A stretch of DNA of 64,000 nt from an uncultured Thalassotalea sp. (GTDB taxonomy: Bacteria > Pseudomonadota > Gammaproteobacteria > Enterobacterales > Alteromonadaceae). Under the pieces are notes generated by a model. The model had not been told where the DNA came from. It made no database searches and saw only the letters and a program-made list of their open reading frames with translations. Shown here piece by piece: positions 8,925-19,268 of this stretch. Location of the stretch: the NCBI GenBank assembly GCA_947492575.1, contig CANLNK010000002.1, positions 531,304 through 595,303 on the forward strand. The letters run 5' to 3'. Positions within the stretch are counted from its first letter, which is position 1; each line of letters begins with the position of its first letter. Made by a program: the position numbers and the translations under genes.

Positions 8925-9006
8925 CGCGCCGTCAATTTACCTGCCCTCTCTGTACAGACCTAGTACAGATTTGAGTGCAGAAAAGTCCGGAAAAGTGCGA
9001 AATATT

Positions 9007-10017
9007 ATGATGAACTTTCAAGGTAGTCACATTCTTTCAGTATCACAATTCGACCGTGATGCTATCGCCAGAATATTAGACGTTTCAGCTCAAATGGCCC
9101 CTTATGCGGCTCGTCAAAAACGCTGCCACGTGCTAGATGGTGCTATTCTTAACAACCTATTTTTTGAACCAAGCACGCGTACTCGCGTTAGTTTTGGTAC
9201 TGCGTTCAATTTACTCGGTGGTTTTGTCCGCGAAACCGTAGGGGAAGAAAACTCGTCTTTGAGCAAGGGCGAGTCACTTTATGATACTGCACAAGTGATT
9301 AGCGGCTATTCAGATGTTATCGCCATGCGTCATCCTAAAATGCACTCGGTAGCCGAATTTGCAGAAGGCTCTAGTGTACCCGTTATCAATGGTGGTGACG
9401 GTGCCAATGAACACCCAACACAAGCACTGCTGGATTTATTTACTATCCAATCTGAAATGTCGCGCTTTGACAAAGGCCTAGACAATCTTGATATCGTATT
9501 AATGGGCGATTTAAAACATGGCCGCACAGTGCACTCGCTTTCTAAGCTTCTAAGCTTGTATAAAAACGTCAAAGTGACCATGGTATCGCCGAATGCGCTT
9601 CAAATGCCTGACAGCGTGTTATCAACGCTAGACAATGCAGGTCATCAAGTTGTCGTCACAGATAAAATTGCGGGAAGCTTAGCCTGTGATGTCATTTATC
9701 AAACAAGAATCCAGCAAGAACGTTTTGAAAGTAAAGAAGAGGCCGACCTTTATCGCGGCCACTTCAGCTTAAACAAACAGGTTTATCAGCAATACTGTAA
9801 AGATCACACGGTGATCATGCACCCACTGCCACGAGATTCTCGTCCAGAAGCGAACGAACTTGATACGGATTTAAACGAATTAGAAAATCTAGCCATCTTT
9901 AGGCAAGCCCAAAATGGCGTGTTAGTACGTATGGCATTATTTGCGCTAACACTTGGCGTAGAAAATTCATTAAAAGATTACGAAAAACCAGTTAACTGGT
10001 ACACCAACAAAGGTTAA
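9007..10017 (+). CDS. pyrB: Aspartate carbamoyltransferase catalytic subunit
   Basis: Condenses carbamoyl phosphate and aspartate in the first committed step of pyrimidine synthesis, in the cytoplasm. The product is 336 aa from ATG 9007, or one less from the adjacent ATG 9010. It shows the carbamoyl-phosphate loop [34 protein letters not shown] and the aspartate-loop region MHPLPRD. The in-frame TTG at 8971 is unlikely because it adds residues not seen in the family. No pyrI regulatory-subunit gene follows; instead hemL starts 10 bp downstream. The protein is some 25 residues longer than the E. coli enzyme. Confidence 0.95.
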   Translation: MMNFQGSHILSVSQFDRDAIARILDVSAQMAPYAARQKRCHVLDGAILNNLFFEPSTRTRVSFGTAFNLLGGFVRETVGEENSSLSKGESLYDTAQVISGYSDVIAMRHPKMHSVAEFAEGSSVPVINGGDGANEHPTQALLDLFTIQSEMSRFDKGLDNLDIVLMGDLKHGRTVHSLSKLLSLYKNVKVTMVSPNALQMPDSVLSTLDNAGHQVVVTDKIAGSLACDVIYQTRIQQERFESKEEADLYRGHFSLNKQVYQQYCKDHTVIMHPLPRDSRPEANELDTDLNELENLAIFRQAQNGVLVRMALFALTLGVENSLKDYEKPVNWYTNKG

Positions 10018-10027
10018 ACAAATCGCT

Positions 10028-11308
10028 ATGCAAAAGTCAGAACAACTATTTGAACAAGCAAAAACCATTATTCCTGGCGGTGTAAACTCGCCAGTGAGAG
10101 CGTTTAATGGTGTCGGTGGTACGCCATGCTTTATCGAACGCGCTGAAGGCGCTTACATTTATGACGCCGACGATAAGCGATATATCGATTACATTGGTTC
10201 GTGGGGACCGATGATTTTGGGTCACAACCACCCATCCATAAAACAAGCTGTATTAACAGCTGTTGAAAAAGGCTTAAGCTTTGGTGCACCGACGGCAATC
10301 GAAATTACTATGGCTGAGAAAGTACGTGAGCTTGTACCTTCAATGGAAAGTCTTCGCATGGTGAGTTCAGGCACAGAAGCGACAATGAGCGCCATTCGTC
10401 TAGCACGCGGTTACACGGGTCGTGACAAAATCTTAAAGTTCGAAGGTTGTTACCACGGTCACGCTGACTCGCTTTTAGTGAAAGCAGGTTCAGGTGCCTT
10501 AACCATGGGCGTTCCTAACTCTCCGGGTATTCCAGAAGATTTCGCACAACACACATTAACAGTAAGCTTTAACAATCTAGACGAAGTTAAACAGGTATTT
10601 GCTGAAGTTGGCGACCAAATCGCATGTATCATCGTCGAACCTGTTGCTGGCAACATGAACTGTATCCCACCAGTTGAAGGTTTCCTAGAAGGCTTGCGCG
10701 ACGTGTGTGATCAATACGGTAGCGTGCTTATTTTTGACGAAGTGATGACAGGCTTCCGCGTGGCACTAGGCGGCGCTCAAGCACATTACGGTATCAAGCC
10801 AGACTTAACAACGTTGGGTAAAGTAATCGGTGGCGGTATGCCAGTAGGCGCATTTGGTGGCAAGCAAGCAATTATGGATTACATTGCGCCAGTAGGTCCG
10901 GTTTACCAAGCAGGTACATTGTCAGGTAACCCAATTGCAATGGCCGCTGGTTTAGCCTCTCTTAACGAGTTAAGCCAAGGCGAGAAACACAAGTTACTTT
11001 CAGAGAACACTGAGAAAATTGCCAAGGGCTTTAAAGCCGCAGCAGAAAAGCACGGTATCGAGCTTTCGATTAACTATGTTGGTGCTATGTTCGGTTTCTT
11101 CTTTACAAGCGAAGAGACGGTAACAACTTACGCACAAGCAACGGCGTGTGACGGCGAAAAGTTTAAGCGCTTCTTCCACATGATGTTAGATGAAGGCGTT
11201 TATTTAGCACCATCGGCATTTGAAGCTAGCTTCCTATCGACGGCACACACTGACGAGGACATCGAAGCAACTATTGCAGCGGCTGAGCGTTGTTTCGCAA
11301 AACTTTAA
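10028..11308 (+). CDS. hemL: Glutamate-1-semialdehyde 2,1-aminomutase
   Basis: PLP enzyme converting glutamate-1-semialdehyde to 5-aminolevulinate, an early step in haem synthesis. The product is 426 aa, the usual length. It begins with the family-specific [23 protein letters not shown], has the cofactor phosphate loop [25 protein letters not shown], and the PLP lysine in [18 protein letters not shown]. Its ribosome-binding site lies at the end of pyrB, so the pair is likely one operon. Terminated at 11325-11362. Confidence 0.98.
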   Translation: MQKSEQLFEQAKTIIPGGVNSPVRAFNGVGGTPCFIERAEGAYIYDADDKRYIDYIGSWGPMILGHNHPSIKQAVLTAVEKGLSFGAPTAIEITMAEKVRELVPSMESLRMVSSGTEATMSAIRLARGYTGRDKILKFEGCYHGHADSLLVKAGSGALTMGVPNSPGIPEDFAQHTLTVSFNNLDEVKQVFAEVGDQIACIIVEPVAGNMNCIPPVEGFLEGLRDVCDQYGSVLIFDEVMTGFRVALGGAQAHYGIKPDLTTLGKVIGGGMPVGAFGGKQAIMDYIAPVGPVYQAGTLSGNPIAMAAGLASLNELSQGEKHKLLSENTEKIAKGFKAAAEKHGIELSINYVGAMFGFFFTSEETVTTYAQATACDGEKFKRFFHMMLDEGVYLAPSAFEASFLSTAHTDEDIEATIAAAERCFAKL

Positions 11309-11324
11309 GCTAAGCATCTCTCAT

Positions 11325-11362
11325 AAAAAAGCCCGAATAGTGCAAACTGTTCGGGCTTTTTT
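11325..11362. terminator. Bidirectional terminator between hemL and mrcB
   Basis: AAAAAAGCCCGAA (11325-11337) pairs with TTCGGGCTTTTTT (11350-11362), with additional inner pairs AGT/ACT. A-runs and T-runs on both sides let it serve hemL on plus and mrcB on minus. Confidence 0.93.
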
Positions 11363-11376
11363 ATGTTAGTTAGAAA

Positions 11377-13791
11377 TTAATCGCTGCCAAATAATTTCTG
11401 CCACCACGAGCGTTTGTCCTCTATTTCTTCCATACAATCAGAGTAACTGAGCCCATCACTCACCGCAGGATAGTAAACAACGCCTTTGCAATTTCCTTGA
11501 ACCGCGTTGCCAGTTGAACGTTCGAATTTTACCTCTGCAATAGATTCTGGCGCTGTCAGTTGTAGGCTGCTCACACCAATGTGTTTCATATAATTCGCAA
11601 ATAGCACTAACGCCCCACTACTACCTGTTAGCTTCATAGGTTTATTGTCATCATGACCTATCCAAGTGGTAACAAGGTGCTGATCGTCATACCCAACAAA
11701 CCAACTATCACGTTGATCATTAGTTGTCCCTGTTTTCCCAGCAAGCGTGCTGCCAGGAAGTCGCCATGTTAGTGATTTTGCAGTACCCACTTCTGTTACT
11801 TGCTGCAGTGCAAAGTTCAATAGAAAGGCAGTATTAGTAGATATTCGCTGATCTAGCTGATCCCGATAGCGCCAAAGTGTTTCACCACGATGAGAGATAA
11901 TTTCTTTAACCGCATGTACCGATTGATAATAGCCTTGCTTGGCAATAGGCAAATAAAGCTGATTAATCTCGAATGGCGACATATTAATTGCACCAAGCAA
12001 CATAGACGGACGCTCAGTGAGTGGCTCTTGATACCCCAGCATACTTACTACGTCATTCAAGGTCGTTAGTCCCAGCATCATACCCAAGTTAACTGTTGGA
12101 ATATTTAATGAATATACTAAGCCATCTGCTAGCGGGACCTGTTCTCTGAATTTTCCGTCATAGTTCTTGGGGCGCCAAACTTCGCCATTATCACCTGTTA
12201 TCGCTAGTGCTTTGTCTTCAATAACAGTCGCTAGGTTAAATCGTTGATATTGCTCTAACGCCGGTAAGTACACCGCAGGTTTGATCAAGGAGCCAATTGG
12301 ACGTTTTGCGCTTAAGGCTCGGTTAAACCCTTGATTATTCGCGACTCTATCGCCCAACAAGGCTCTAAGTTCACCGGTTTTGTGGTGGGTAACCAACACC
12401 GCAGCTTGCAAGTCTGACTGTTGGTGTTTGTTTTCTAGTGATGTCAGTGTTTGCTCTGCAACTTCCTCTAACGCTAATTGAGATAGTACAGAGAATCCAG
12501 TTAAGACTTTAATACCCGAATTTTGAGCAACCCCAGATAAAATCTCTGGAAGCTCACGCCTAACCTGCTTCAAATAATGATAGTTGCCATGTTTAGCTAA
12601 ACGTCGAGTAGCCCTAATCGCTAAGTTAGAATCAACCGCCGATTGGTAGTCTTCCGCGCTGATTAATCGGTGTTCTACCATCAGTTTCAGCACAAGATCT
12701 CTTCGCTTTTTTGCTCGTTCTGGTCGTCGCCAAGGGTCGTAGTAGCTTGGCCCTTTGATTATTCCTACCAACAACGCCATTTGAGCAGGTGTAAGCTGTT
12801 GAATAGACTTTCCGAAGTAAAATTCTGCGGCTAACCCAAAGCCATACACACCATTGGCATAGTGCTGGCCTAAATACACCTCATTGATATAAGCCTCGAG
12901 CAATTGATCTTTGCTGTACCTGGCTTCTAGCAAGATCGCCATAATGGCTTCATTGAACTTTCTCACCAAGGTTTTATCACGGGTTAAGTACATATTCTTA
13001 ACCAACTGTTGTGTTAGGGTGCTCCCCCCTTGAACGGTTCGGCCAGCAGCAATATTTTGATAAAGCGCTCGGGCAATACCTAATGGCGACACACCATGGT
13101 GAAAATAAAAATCCCTATCTTCAACTAGCAACAAGGTGTCGAGCAGAGATTCTGGCACTTCTTCTAAACCAACAAGAACGCGATCTTCTTTGTCGTCAGA
13201 CACCATTCGCGCTACTAAATGCGGTTCAAGTTGAATGCGTTTTACTGGCGACTCATTTTCGTAAAGCTTGGAAACTCTTCCATCGGCAATATCAATGGTT
13301 AGCTTATTAGCCTCAAGGGTCAAGTCGCCCAGTTCAAATGCGCGCCTAAAAATAATGATACGCTTACTCGATTGCGCGAACTGACCTGCCCGCCAAACCT
13401 TATTAACGCGTTGATAACCAGCACGTTTTAACACTTCAGCTAAATGTTGCGTGGAGAGCGGCCGACCTTGAGAAATAGTCTCTGCATGGCTATAAATTTG
13501 CACAGGTACTTGCCATCGCTGACCTTCAAACTTGTCTTGAACTTTGGCATCTAGATATATGACATACAGTGCCAATGCCCCTAAAACTACCAACGACAAT
13601 TTTAGGCAAGTGATAAAAAATCTCTTCGTCCAACTCGCCTTTTGCGCAGCATTAGGCGTCAATTCTTGTTGCTTCGGTGTCGCAGTTTTCTTTCTAGTTG
13701 ATTTGGGCGCTGACTTAGCACTTGTTTTAGGGATAGGCTTAGTGCTTTTTGACTTGGCGCTTTTTGATTTATCGTTTGGCGGTGTCGTCAT
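11377..13791 (-). CDS. mrcB: Penicillin-binding protein 1B (bifunctional glycosyltransferase/transpeptidase)
   Basis: Class A PBP that polymerises and cross-links peptidoglycan at the inner membrane. The 804-aa product has a Lys/Ser/Thr/Pro-rich cytoplasmic tail (about 1-55), one TM helix (LKLSLVVLGALALYVIYL), a UvrB-interaction-like domain, the GT51 domain with LLVEDRDFYFHHGVS and GGSTLTQQLVKNMYL, and the transpeptidase with SxxK (SLIKP), SLN and KTGTTND. All catalytic motifs are intact. A C-terminal region with two Cys residues (GNCKGV, SDCMEE) follows. The regulatory lipoprotein LpoB is not in the window. Confidence 0.97.
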   Translation of the reverse strand: MTTPPNDKSKSAKSKSTKPIPKTSAKSAPKSTRKKTATPKQQELTPNAAQKASWTKRFFITCLKLSLVVLGALALYVIYLDAKVQDKFEGQRWQVPVQIYSHAETISQGRPLSTQHLAEVLKRAGYQRVNKVWRAGQFAQSSKRIIIFRRAFELGDLTLEANKLTIDIADGRVSKLYENESPVKRIQLEPHLVARMVSDDKEDRVLVGLEEVPESLLDTLLLVEDRDFYFHHGVSPLGIARALYQNIAAGRTVQGGSTLTQQLVKNMYLTRDKTLVRKFNEAIMAILLEARYSKDQLLEAYINEVYLGQHYANGVYGFGLAAEFYFGKSIQQLTPAQMALLVGIIKGPSYYDPWRRPERAKKRRDLVLKLMVEHRLISAEDYQSAVDSNLAIRATRRLAKHGNYHYLKQVRRELPEILSGVAQNSGIKVLTGFSVLSQLALEEVAEQTLTSLENKHQQSDLQAAVLVTHHKTGELRALLGDRVANNQGFNRALSAKRPIGSLIKPAVYLPALEQYQRFNLATVIEDKALAITGDNGEVWRPKNYDGKFREQVPLADGLVYSLNIPTVNLGMMLGLTTLNDVVSMLGYQEPLTERPSMLLGAINMSPFEINQLYLPIAKQGYYQSVHAVKEIISHRGETLWRYRDQLDQRISTNTAFLLNFALQQVTEVGTAKSLTWRLPGSTLAGKTGTTNDQRDSWFVGYDDQHLVTTWIGHDDNKPMKLTGSSGALVLFANYMKHIGVSSLQLTAPESIAEVKFERSTGNAVQGNCKGVVYYPAVSDGLSYSDCMEEIEDKRSWWQKLFGSD

Positions 13792-13810
13792 AATTTAACG
13801 TGGCTAAAAA

Positions 13811-13842
13811 AAAACAAAAGCCGGTTATTCGGCTTTTGTTTT
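13811..13842 (-). terminator. Terminator whose 5' arm is the end of the CNNM gene
   Basis: AAAACAAAAGCC (13811-13822) pairs with GGCTTTTGTTTT (13831-13842). In the minus direction the last codons of the CNNM gene form the 5' arm and the stop codon lies in the loop. A run of T follows. Confidence 0.85.
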
Positions 13843-14880
13843 ATCTTTAGCAAATTTAGCTTTAATTCGATGTCGATAATTGGCTTTTGCCAACTTCTGC
13901 ATATCTTCTACTTGGTCACTTTCATCGACGATTTCACGACCTAAGAAAGTTTCAATGCAATCTTCTAACGTGACGATACCAGCGGTTTGACCGAACTGAT
14001 CTTCAACCAAGAAAATATGTTCATGACGTTTGATAAAGACATCAAGCAAGTTAAGTACTGGGAAGCTCTCCGACACATGATAGATAGTCGAAGCGATTTC
14101 TTTCACGGGAATATCACCCATGCCCTGTCGCTCGCTTTCATAAAGATGAGCTTTTAGCACCACACCACTAATCGCATCAATTGAATCTTTATAAACCGGA
14201 ATACGGGTAAAGTTAGCCGTTTTCTCAAGGCTAAGTGCTTCAGAGACAGTCATTTCTTCAGAAATCGCATGCACTACAGTACGAGGGGTAAGAATGTCGA
14301 CAGTTTTTGCATCACGTAGTTGCAGAATATTTTCTACAAGCTGATTTTCTTGACCGACAAGAGCACCATCTTTGTGGCTCAAGGCCGCAAGTGCCAGTAC
14401 TTCTTCACGGCTGATAACTTCATTTTTACCACTGCTGAACAGGCGAGTTAGGCCTGCTGAAACCCAAACTAATGGATAAACCAAGCGCACTAAGAAGCCA
14501 ATAACATAAGCTGACGGTATAGCTAATTTACGCCAAAATGTCGCACCTAAGGTTTTTGGAATAATTTCTGAGAAGTACAAAATTGCAAGCGTCAGTAGAA
14601 ACGCAATTAACGTTTCTTTTTGCTCGCCAAAAACTCTAATTGCTTGTGCACCAACGCCTGCTGCACCCATGGTGTGAGCGAAGGTGTTAAGAATTAGAAT
14701 ACTAGAAATAGATTGGTCGAGGTTTTCTTTAACATCGGAAAGGACTTTACCACCTCTGGGCTTGTCTTTTTTCGCCTGTGCTACATAACTTGGTGTCACA
14801 GACAAAAGGACCGCTTCCAAGATAGAACAGAGAAAAGAAACTCCAATAGCCACAGCTAAGTAGATTATCAGTAGCGTCAT
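13825..14880 (-). CDS. CNNM/DUF21 and CBS domain membrane protein
   Basis: Product of 351 aa in the CNNM/CorC-HlyC superfamily, proposed to take part in divalent cation (Mg2+/Co2+) efflux. It has a DUF21 membrane domain at about 1-140 with the family signature ILYFSEIIPKTLGATFW, followed by two CBS motifs (ILTPRTVVHAISEEMTVSEAL and FLVEDQFGQTAGIVTLEDCIE). It lacks the C-terminal CorC_HlyC domain seen in longer relatives. It stands alone, with its own terminator overlapping its last codons. Confidence 0.87.
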   Translation of the reverse strand: MTLLIIYLAVAIGVSFLCSILEAVLLSVTPSYVAQAKKDKPRGGKVLSDVKENLDQSISSILILNTFAHTMGAAGVGAQAIRVFGEQKETLIAFLLTLAILYFSEIIPKTLGATFWRKLAIPSAYVIGFLVRLVYPLVWVSAGLTRLFSSGKNEVISREEVLALAALSHKDGALVGQENQLVENILQLRDAKTVDILTPRTVVHAISEEMTVSEALSLEKTANFTRIPVYKDSIDAISGVVLKAHLYESERQGMGDIPVKEIASTIYHVSESFPVLNLLDVFIKRHEHIFLVEDQFGQTAGIVTLEDCIETFLGREIVDESDQVEDMQKLAKANYRHRIKAKFAKDKTKAE

Positions 14881-15101
14881 TAATTCAATTAATACGTTAA
14901 TATTTAGGCATTACAATATACCGAATCAGGCATTTTATTGGTAGCTTTATATGCGAATAAAGCGACTGATTGCTGTGATAGTCGCCATTTCACGGTTCTA
15001 TAAAAAAGCCCGTTAAAACAATTATTTTCAGCAATCTAACGCTTTATTAAACTAAGGTTATTTAGTAACAACCGTTACAAATAGTGACATTTCCGAAAAT
15101 T

Positions 15102-17663
15102 TTAAGCCGCTCCCAGCGACAAGTGCTGAGTCATATCTTCGGCAGGCATAGGTTTAGCAAAGAAATATCCTTGGCCAAAATTACAACCCATGGCAGAAAG
15201 TAAATCCGCTTCTTCGAAGTGCTCAACGCCTTCACCGACAGTCGCCATTTTAAAGTTCGTCGCCAAATCGACAACAGTCTTGATTATCGCGCGATTACTC
15301 GCTTTCTTATGAGCATCAGTGATGAAGGTGCGATCTATTTTAAGCACGTCTAAAGGCAGGCGATGAAGATAGCTTAAACTTGAATACCCCGTACCAAAGT
15401 CATCCAACAATATTTTCACGCCTAGCTGCCTTAACGCTTTCATATTCGCTAAAACGACATCATTTTCTTCAAGAAGTACACGCTCTGTTAATTCAACTCT
15501 AAGTTGCGTAGGTTGCAATTGCTCTTCAGAGAGTATCTTGGCGATATCATCACATAACGTTGGGTTGTAGAAATGGTTACCGAATAAGTTACAGCTGACA
15601 TAGGCTTTATCATTTAGCCCTTGTGTAAGCCACTTTCTGAGCTGACGGCAGGACTTTCGCAGTATTTGTAGATCGATGTCCACGACTAACCCCGTCTCTT
15701 CCGCAATCGGAATAAAGCGATTCGGCATGACCAAGCCACGCCCAGTACTGTGCCAGCGTGCTAATGCTTCAAAACCAACGATTTCCTTGGTCTTTAGCTT
15801 AACTATTGGCTGGAAATACGGTTCAAACTCTTCGGCACTAATTGCTTCGCGAAGTGCAGCTTCCATTGACAGCTCTTCTTGAATTTTCTGATGCATGCTG
15901 GCATCAAACTCTTCGTAGCGCCCTTTACCACTGTCTTTTGCATGATACATCGCTGTGTCTGCATCGCGTAGCATAGTTTCTGCTGATTGATAGCGATGAT
16001 CGCTGAACAATATACCGATACTCGTGCCAATAAAGACTGGCTGATTACTGATCGTAAATGGTTGCGCCAGACTATTGGTTATACGCTGAGCGATATCGTA
16101 AACCTCAGCCTTTTGTTCAATATCTTCAATTAGAATAACAAACTCATCGCCACCTAAACGCGCGACAGTGTCATTAGCTCGCACAATATGTTTAAGCTCT
16201 TTAGAAACAATTTTCAATAAGGTATCGCCAGCGTGGTGGCCAAGGCTGTCGTTAACCATTTTGAAGCGATCTAGATCCAAGAACAGCACGGCAAACTGAT
16301 ATTCTTCGCGACGACGTTGATAGGCAATAGCGTGATCAAGCAAGTCGAGAAAAACACTGCGGTTTGGCAACCCTGTCAGGGCATCATGAGACGCACTATG
16401 CTTCAACATTTGTTCCGCCTGCTTACGTTGGCGGATCTCATCTTCTAACGCTTCCGTACGCACTTTTACTTGCTGCTCGAGCAACTCATGGGAGCGTCGA
16501 ACATATTCTGCGTTTTCTCGACGTTTAACAGCTGTTGTTACGTGATGAGAAACGAAATTTAAGAGCTCAGCATCTTGTTCGTTGTAGCCAATACCTTTGT
16601 CGTAACTCTGAATAGCTAGTACACCTATTACATCACCTTCGTTAATCAATGGCACCCCAAGCCATGAGCGTGTTTCTTCCTGTGGCTTGCGGGTTTCGCC
16701 TTGCTTGTATAGTTCATACATGTCTTCATTATTTAATAAACACGTTTTGGCACTACGGATGACATATGCGGTATATGAATCAGAGGACTTTTGCGGCATA
16801 AAGTCTTCTGCCGCGTTTTTAGCGATTTGGTCAACGTAATAAACAAAATCTATGGTATCACTATCGCTGTCGTATTTTGCGATAAAGAAGTTTTCAGCAT
16901 TAATTAACTGACCGATAATGTTATGAACTTGCGCGTAAAAACGGTCAATCTCTAGGTCGGTTCTATTGGTAAGCTCAGAGATTCGATACAAAGACTCTTG
17001 CAGAAGCTCTGCTTTTTCACGTTCACGAATTTGTTCCATTAATTCTGTTGTTCGAGAAGCAACAGCCTTCTGAAGCTGTTCATGATCTTGCAAACGAATG
17101 AGTGCAGAAATGATGTGTTGAGCCGCGTAGGTGAGTAGCTCTTTGTCTTGCTCAGAATAACGAGTCGACTCCGTATAGCTTTGTACAGCCATCACACCAA
17201 TAACGTAGCCATCGTGTAGCAGTGGTACGCCAAGCCAGTCCATACCAGCAGCTCCCACATAGTTAAGCACACCATTTTGGACCATACGATCGATTTCAGT
17301 AGGGGTTGCTAAAAACGCTTTTCCTGTGTCAATAACATAACTGGTTAAGGAACCTTGAAAACTTGCATAGGGAATATGCCCTTGAGGCGTTTCATCTTCC
17401 TCATCAACATGATAGACAAAGTTTAGGGTATCTAACGTGCGATCGAACATCACGATATAAAAGTTTTCCGCCGTCATTAGCGATTTAATGACAAGGTGAA
17501 CTTGATGGTAGAAACTACCCAAGTCATCACAATCCTGTGATAACTGATTAAGTTTAAAGAGCGCTGTGTGTCTATGCTCTAATTTTTGATGAGCAAGTTT
17601 CAGCAGCGCTAGCTCATTGGCAACCCTGTTTTGATTATTATTGTTATCAGAAGTCTTCATCAT
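15102..17663 (-). CDS. GAF-GAF-GGDEF-EAL dual-domain c-di-GMP enzyme
   Basis: Cytoplasmic protein of 853 aa that could both make and degrade cyclic di-GMP. Two GAF sensor domains lie at about 40-195 and 225-380, each containing a matching GVPLL/GVPLI...VIGVMAVQSY/VIGVLAIQSY core, so they probably arose by internal duplication. A short coiled coil leads into a GGDEF domain with intact ARLGGDEFVIL and an EAL domain with GFEALARW, DDFGTGYSSL and KIDRTF. Both catalytic signatures are complete; which activity dominates cannot be told. No TM segment. It lies 51 bp downstream of a small lipoprotein gene on the same strand. Confidence 0.93.
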   Translation of the reverse strand: MMKTSDNNNNQNRVANELALLKLAHQKLEHRHTALFKLNQLSQDCDDLGSFYHQVHLVIKSLMTAENFYIVMFDRTLDTLNFVYHVDEEDETPQGHIPYASFQGSLTSYVIDTGKAFLATPTEIDRMVQNGVLNYVGAAGMDWLGVPLLHDGYVIGVMAVQSYTESTRYSEQDKELLTYAAQHIISALIRLQDHEQLQKAVASRTTELMEQIREREKAELLQESLYRISELTNRTDLEIDRFYAQVHNIIGQLINAENFFIAKYDSDSDTIDFVYYVDQIAKNAAEDFMPQKSSDSYTAYVIRSAKTCLLNNEDMYELYKQGETRKPQEETRSWLGVPLINEGDVIGVLAIQSYDKGIGYNEQDAELLNFVSHHVTTAVKRRENAEYVRRSHELLEQQVKVRTEALEDEIRQRKQAEQMLKHSASHDALTGLPNRSVFLDLLDHAIAYQRRREEYQFAVLFLDLDRFKMVNDSLGHHAGDTLLKIVSKELKHIVRANDTVARLGGDEFVILIEDIEQKAEVYDIAQRITNSLAQPFTISNQPVFIGTSIGILFSDHRYQSAETMLRDADTAMYHAKDSGKGRYEEFDASMHQKIQEELSMEAALREAISAEEFEPYFQPIVKLKTKEIVGFEALARWHSTGRGLVMPNRFIPIAEETGLVVDIDLQILRKSCRQLRKWLTQGLNDKAYVSCNLFGNHFYNPTLCDDIAKILSEEQLQPTQLRVELTERVLLEENDVVLANMKALRQLGVKILLDDFGTGYSSLSYLHRLPLDVLKIDRTFITDAHKKASNRAIIKTVVDLATNFKMATVGEGVEHFEEADLLSAMGCNFGQGYFFAKPMPAEDMTQHLSLGAA

Positions 17664-17714
17664 TATACCGCTTTTATTGACTTGGGCTTTGTAACACTCT
17701 ACCTGGCTGCTCGT

Positions 17715-18032
17715 TTACTCTTTGTCTTTTTCTTCTTTGAATTCTTTAACCGCCTGATTAATTTGCTCTTTATTCCCGCAAACTGCAAATTGTTTGTCAT
17801 CGCGATAATAGCGAATATTGACACAATCTGCTTCATATCGGCGCTCTAGCTCAGTACGAATAATCGGTTTGTCTTTCGCTTGTACTATTTGGCGCTGTAA
17901 AACTTGGCATTGCTGAATTTGTTCAGCGGCTAAGGTTACATCCTCGCAAGGGTTTTCATTTAACGCACAACCAGCCAGTGATGCTGAAATTAACCCTGTC
18001 GATAGTACCTTTACAAGTGATGATAGGCGCAT
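17715..18032 (-). CDS. Small predicted lipoprotein, function unknown
   Basis: Product of 105 aa with a lipoprotein signal peptide: MRLSSLVKVLSTGLISASLAGC, lipobox LAGC with Cys22. The mature part is charged, contains four further Cys (ENPCEDV, IQQCQVL, EADCVNI, FAVCGN) and ends in a Glu/Lys-rich tail. The paired cysteines suggest disulfides in the periplasm. I do not recognise a family. It precedes the c-di-GMP gene and may share its transcript. Confidence 0.8.
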   Translation of the reverse strand: MRLSSLVKVLSTGLISASLAGCALNENPCEDVTLAAEQIQQCQVLQRQIVQAKDKPIIRTELERRYEADCVNIRYYRDDKQFAVCGNKEQINQAVKEFKEEKDKE

Positions 18033-18167
18033 ATTTATTATAGTCTCTTTGATTTAGATTAATGTTTTAATAAGCGTACAAGATTAAAAGCTGACCATTT
18101 GGTTAAGCTTATGTTATAATCCGATACTAGTTACACTTTCGATAAATATCTCAATTGGGAGAACCCT

Positions 18168-19007
18168 ATGCAAGTGCAAGTTGTTGACTATACATCGCCG
18201 AACGCGGCTGAACAATTTGTTAAAAGCTTAAAAGAAACAGGCTTTGGTGTATTAACCAACCACCCTATCAAGCAAGAAATTGTTGAGTCAATCTATAACA
18301 ATTGGTACCAGTTTTTCACTAGTGAAGCAAAAACAGACTTTGCATACGATCCTAAAACTCAAGATGGCTATTTTGCTCCTGAGATTTCGGAAACAGCAAA
18401 AGGCCACACCAAGAAAGATATCAAAGAATATTATCACATCTACCCTTGGGGTCGCATACCTGCCGAGTTAAAAGATGAGATCATGGCTTACTACGAGCTT
18501 GCATCTAACTTAGCACAAGAACTTTTAGATTGGGTAGAAAAATACAGTCCTGAAGATGTGGCGGCTAAGTACTATGAACCGTTGTCAAACATGATCGAAG
18601 ACACGCCAAACACGTTACTACGTGTACTTCACTACCCACCATTAAAAGGTGATGAAGAGCCTGGCGCAATTCGCGCTGCTGCGCATGAAGACATCAACTT
18701 GTTAACAATTTTGCCTGCTGCAAATGAACCAGGCCTTCAAGTTAAACTTAATGATGGCACTTGGTCAGACGTACCGTGTGATTTCGGTAACTTAATTATC
18801 AACATTGGTGACATGCTACAAGAAGCGAGCGGTGGCTACTTCCCTTCAACAAGTCACCGCGTGATTAATCCATCAGGTAAAGCGTCGACGAAGTCTAGAA
18901 TCTCATTACCATTATTCTTACACCCTAGGGATGAAGTGAGATTATCAGAGCGTCACACACAACGCACATACTTAGATGAGCGCCTAAAAGAGCTTGGCGT
19001 AAAATAG
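18168..19007 (+). CDS. 2-oxoglutarate/Fe(II)-dependent oxygenase, isopenicillin N synthase family
   Basis: Cytoplasmic non-haem iron oxygenase of 279 aa. It shows the iron-binding H-x-D (AAHEDINLLTIL), the distal His (STSHRVINPSG) and the Arg-x-Ser that holds the co-substrate (SRISLPLF). The N-terminal DIOX_N-type segment (KETGFGVLTNHPI) is present. The substrate is unknown; family members act on many small molecules and no biosynthetic cluster surrounds this gene. A good GGGAG ribosome site precedes ATG 18168, and a strong terminator follows. Confidence 0.92.
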   Translation: MQVQVVDYTSPNAAEQFVKSLKETGFGVLTNHPIKQEIVESIYNNWYQFFTSEAKTDFAYDPKTQDGYFAPEISETAKGHTKKDIKEYYHIYPWGRIPAELKDEIMAYYELASNLAQELLDWVEKYSPEDVAAKYYEPLSNMIEDTPNTLLRVLHYPPLKGDEEPGAIRAAAHEDINLLTILPAANEPGLQVKLNDGTWSDVPCDFGNLIINIGDMLQEASGGYFPSTSHRVINPSGKASTKSRISLPLFLHPRDEVRLSERHTQRTYLDERLKELGVK

Positions 19008-19031
19008 CTTACCGCTAAATTTTATCTATCA

Positions 19032-19060
19032 AAAAAAGGGAGCATATTACTCCCTTTTTT
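19032..19060. terminator. Terminator after the 2OG oxygenase gene
   Basis: AAAAAAGGGAG (19032-19042) pairs with CTCCCTTTTTT (19050-19060) around a 7-nt loop. It is very similar to the terminator at 19269-19297. Confidence 0.92.
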
Positions 19061-19120
19061 ATTTTCTCGTAATCATCACTATCAAGCCGTAACGACCAGT
19101 CATCCAAATTTAGTAATCAC

Positions 19121-19156
19121 TTCTACACTTTCTACGCCTTCTGTACTTTCTACACT
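19121..19156. repeat. Four-copy degenerate 9-nt tandem repeat
   Basis: Four consecutive 9-mers: TTCTACACT, TTCTACGCC, TTCTGTACT, TTCTACACT. They lie in the non-coding stretch between two similar terminators. The rest of 19061-19268 holds one hairpin (ATCGTT at 19195-19200 with AACGAT at 19211-19216) and no gene. Confidence 0.75.
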
Positions 19157-19268
19157 TTTTATCCAGGGCTATGGTTCGAACAGATATAGGACAAATCGTT
19201 GGTTAAGCCTAACGATGGAATGATCAATAACATTGCAACCGCGGTAAACAACTAAAGCTTCTCGATTA

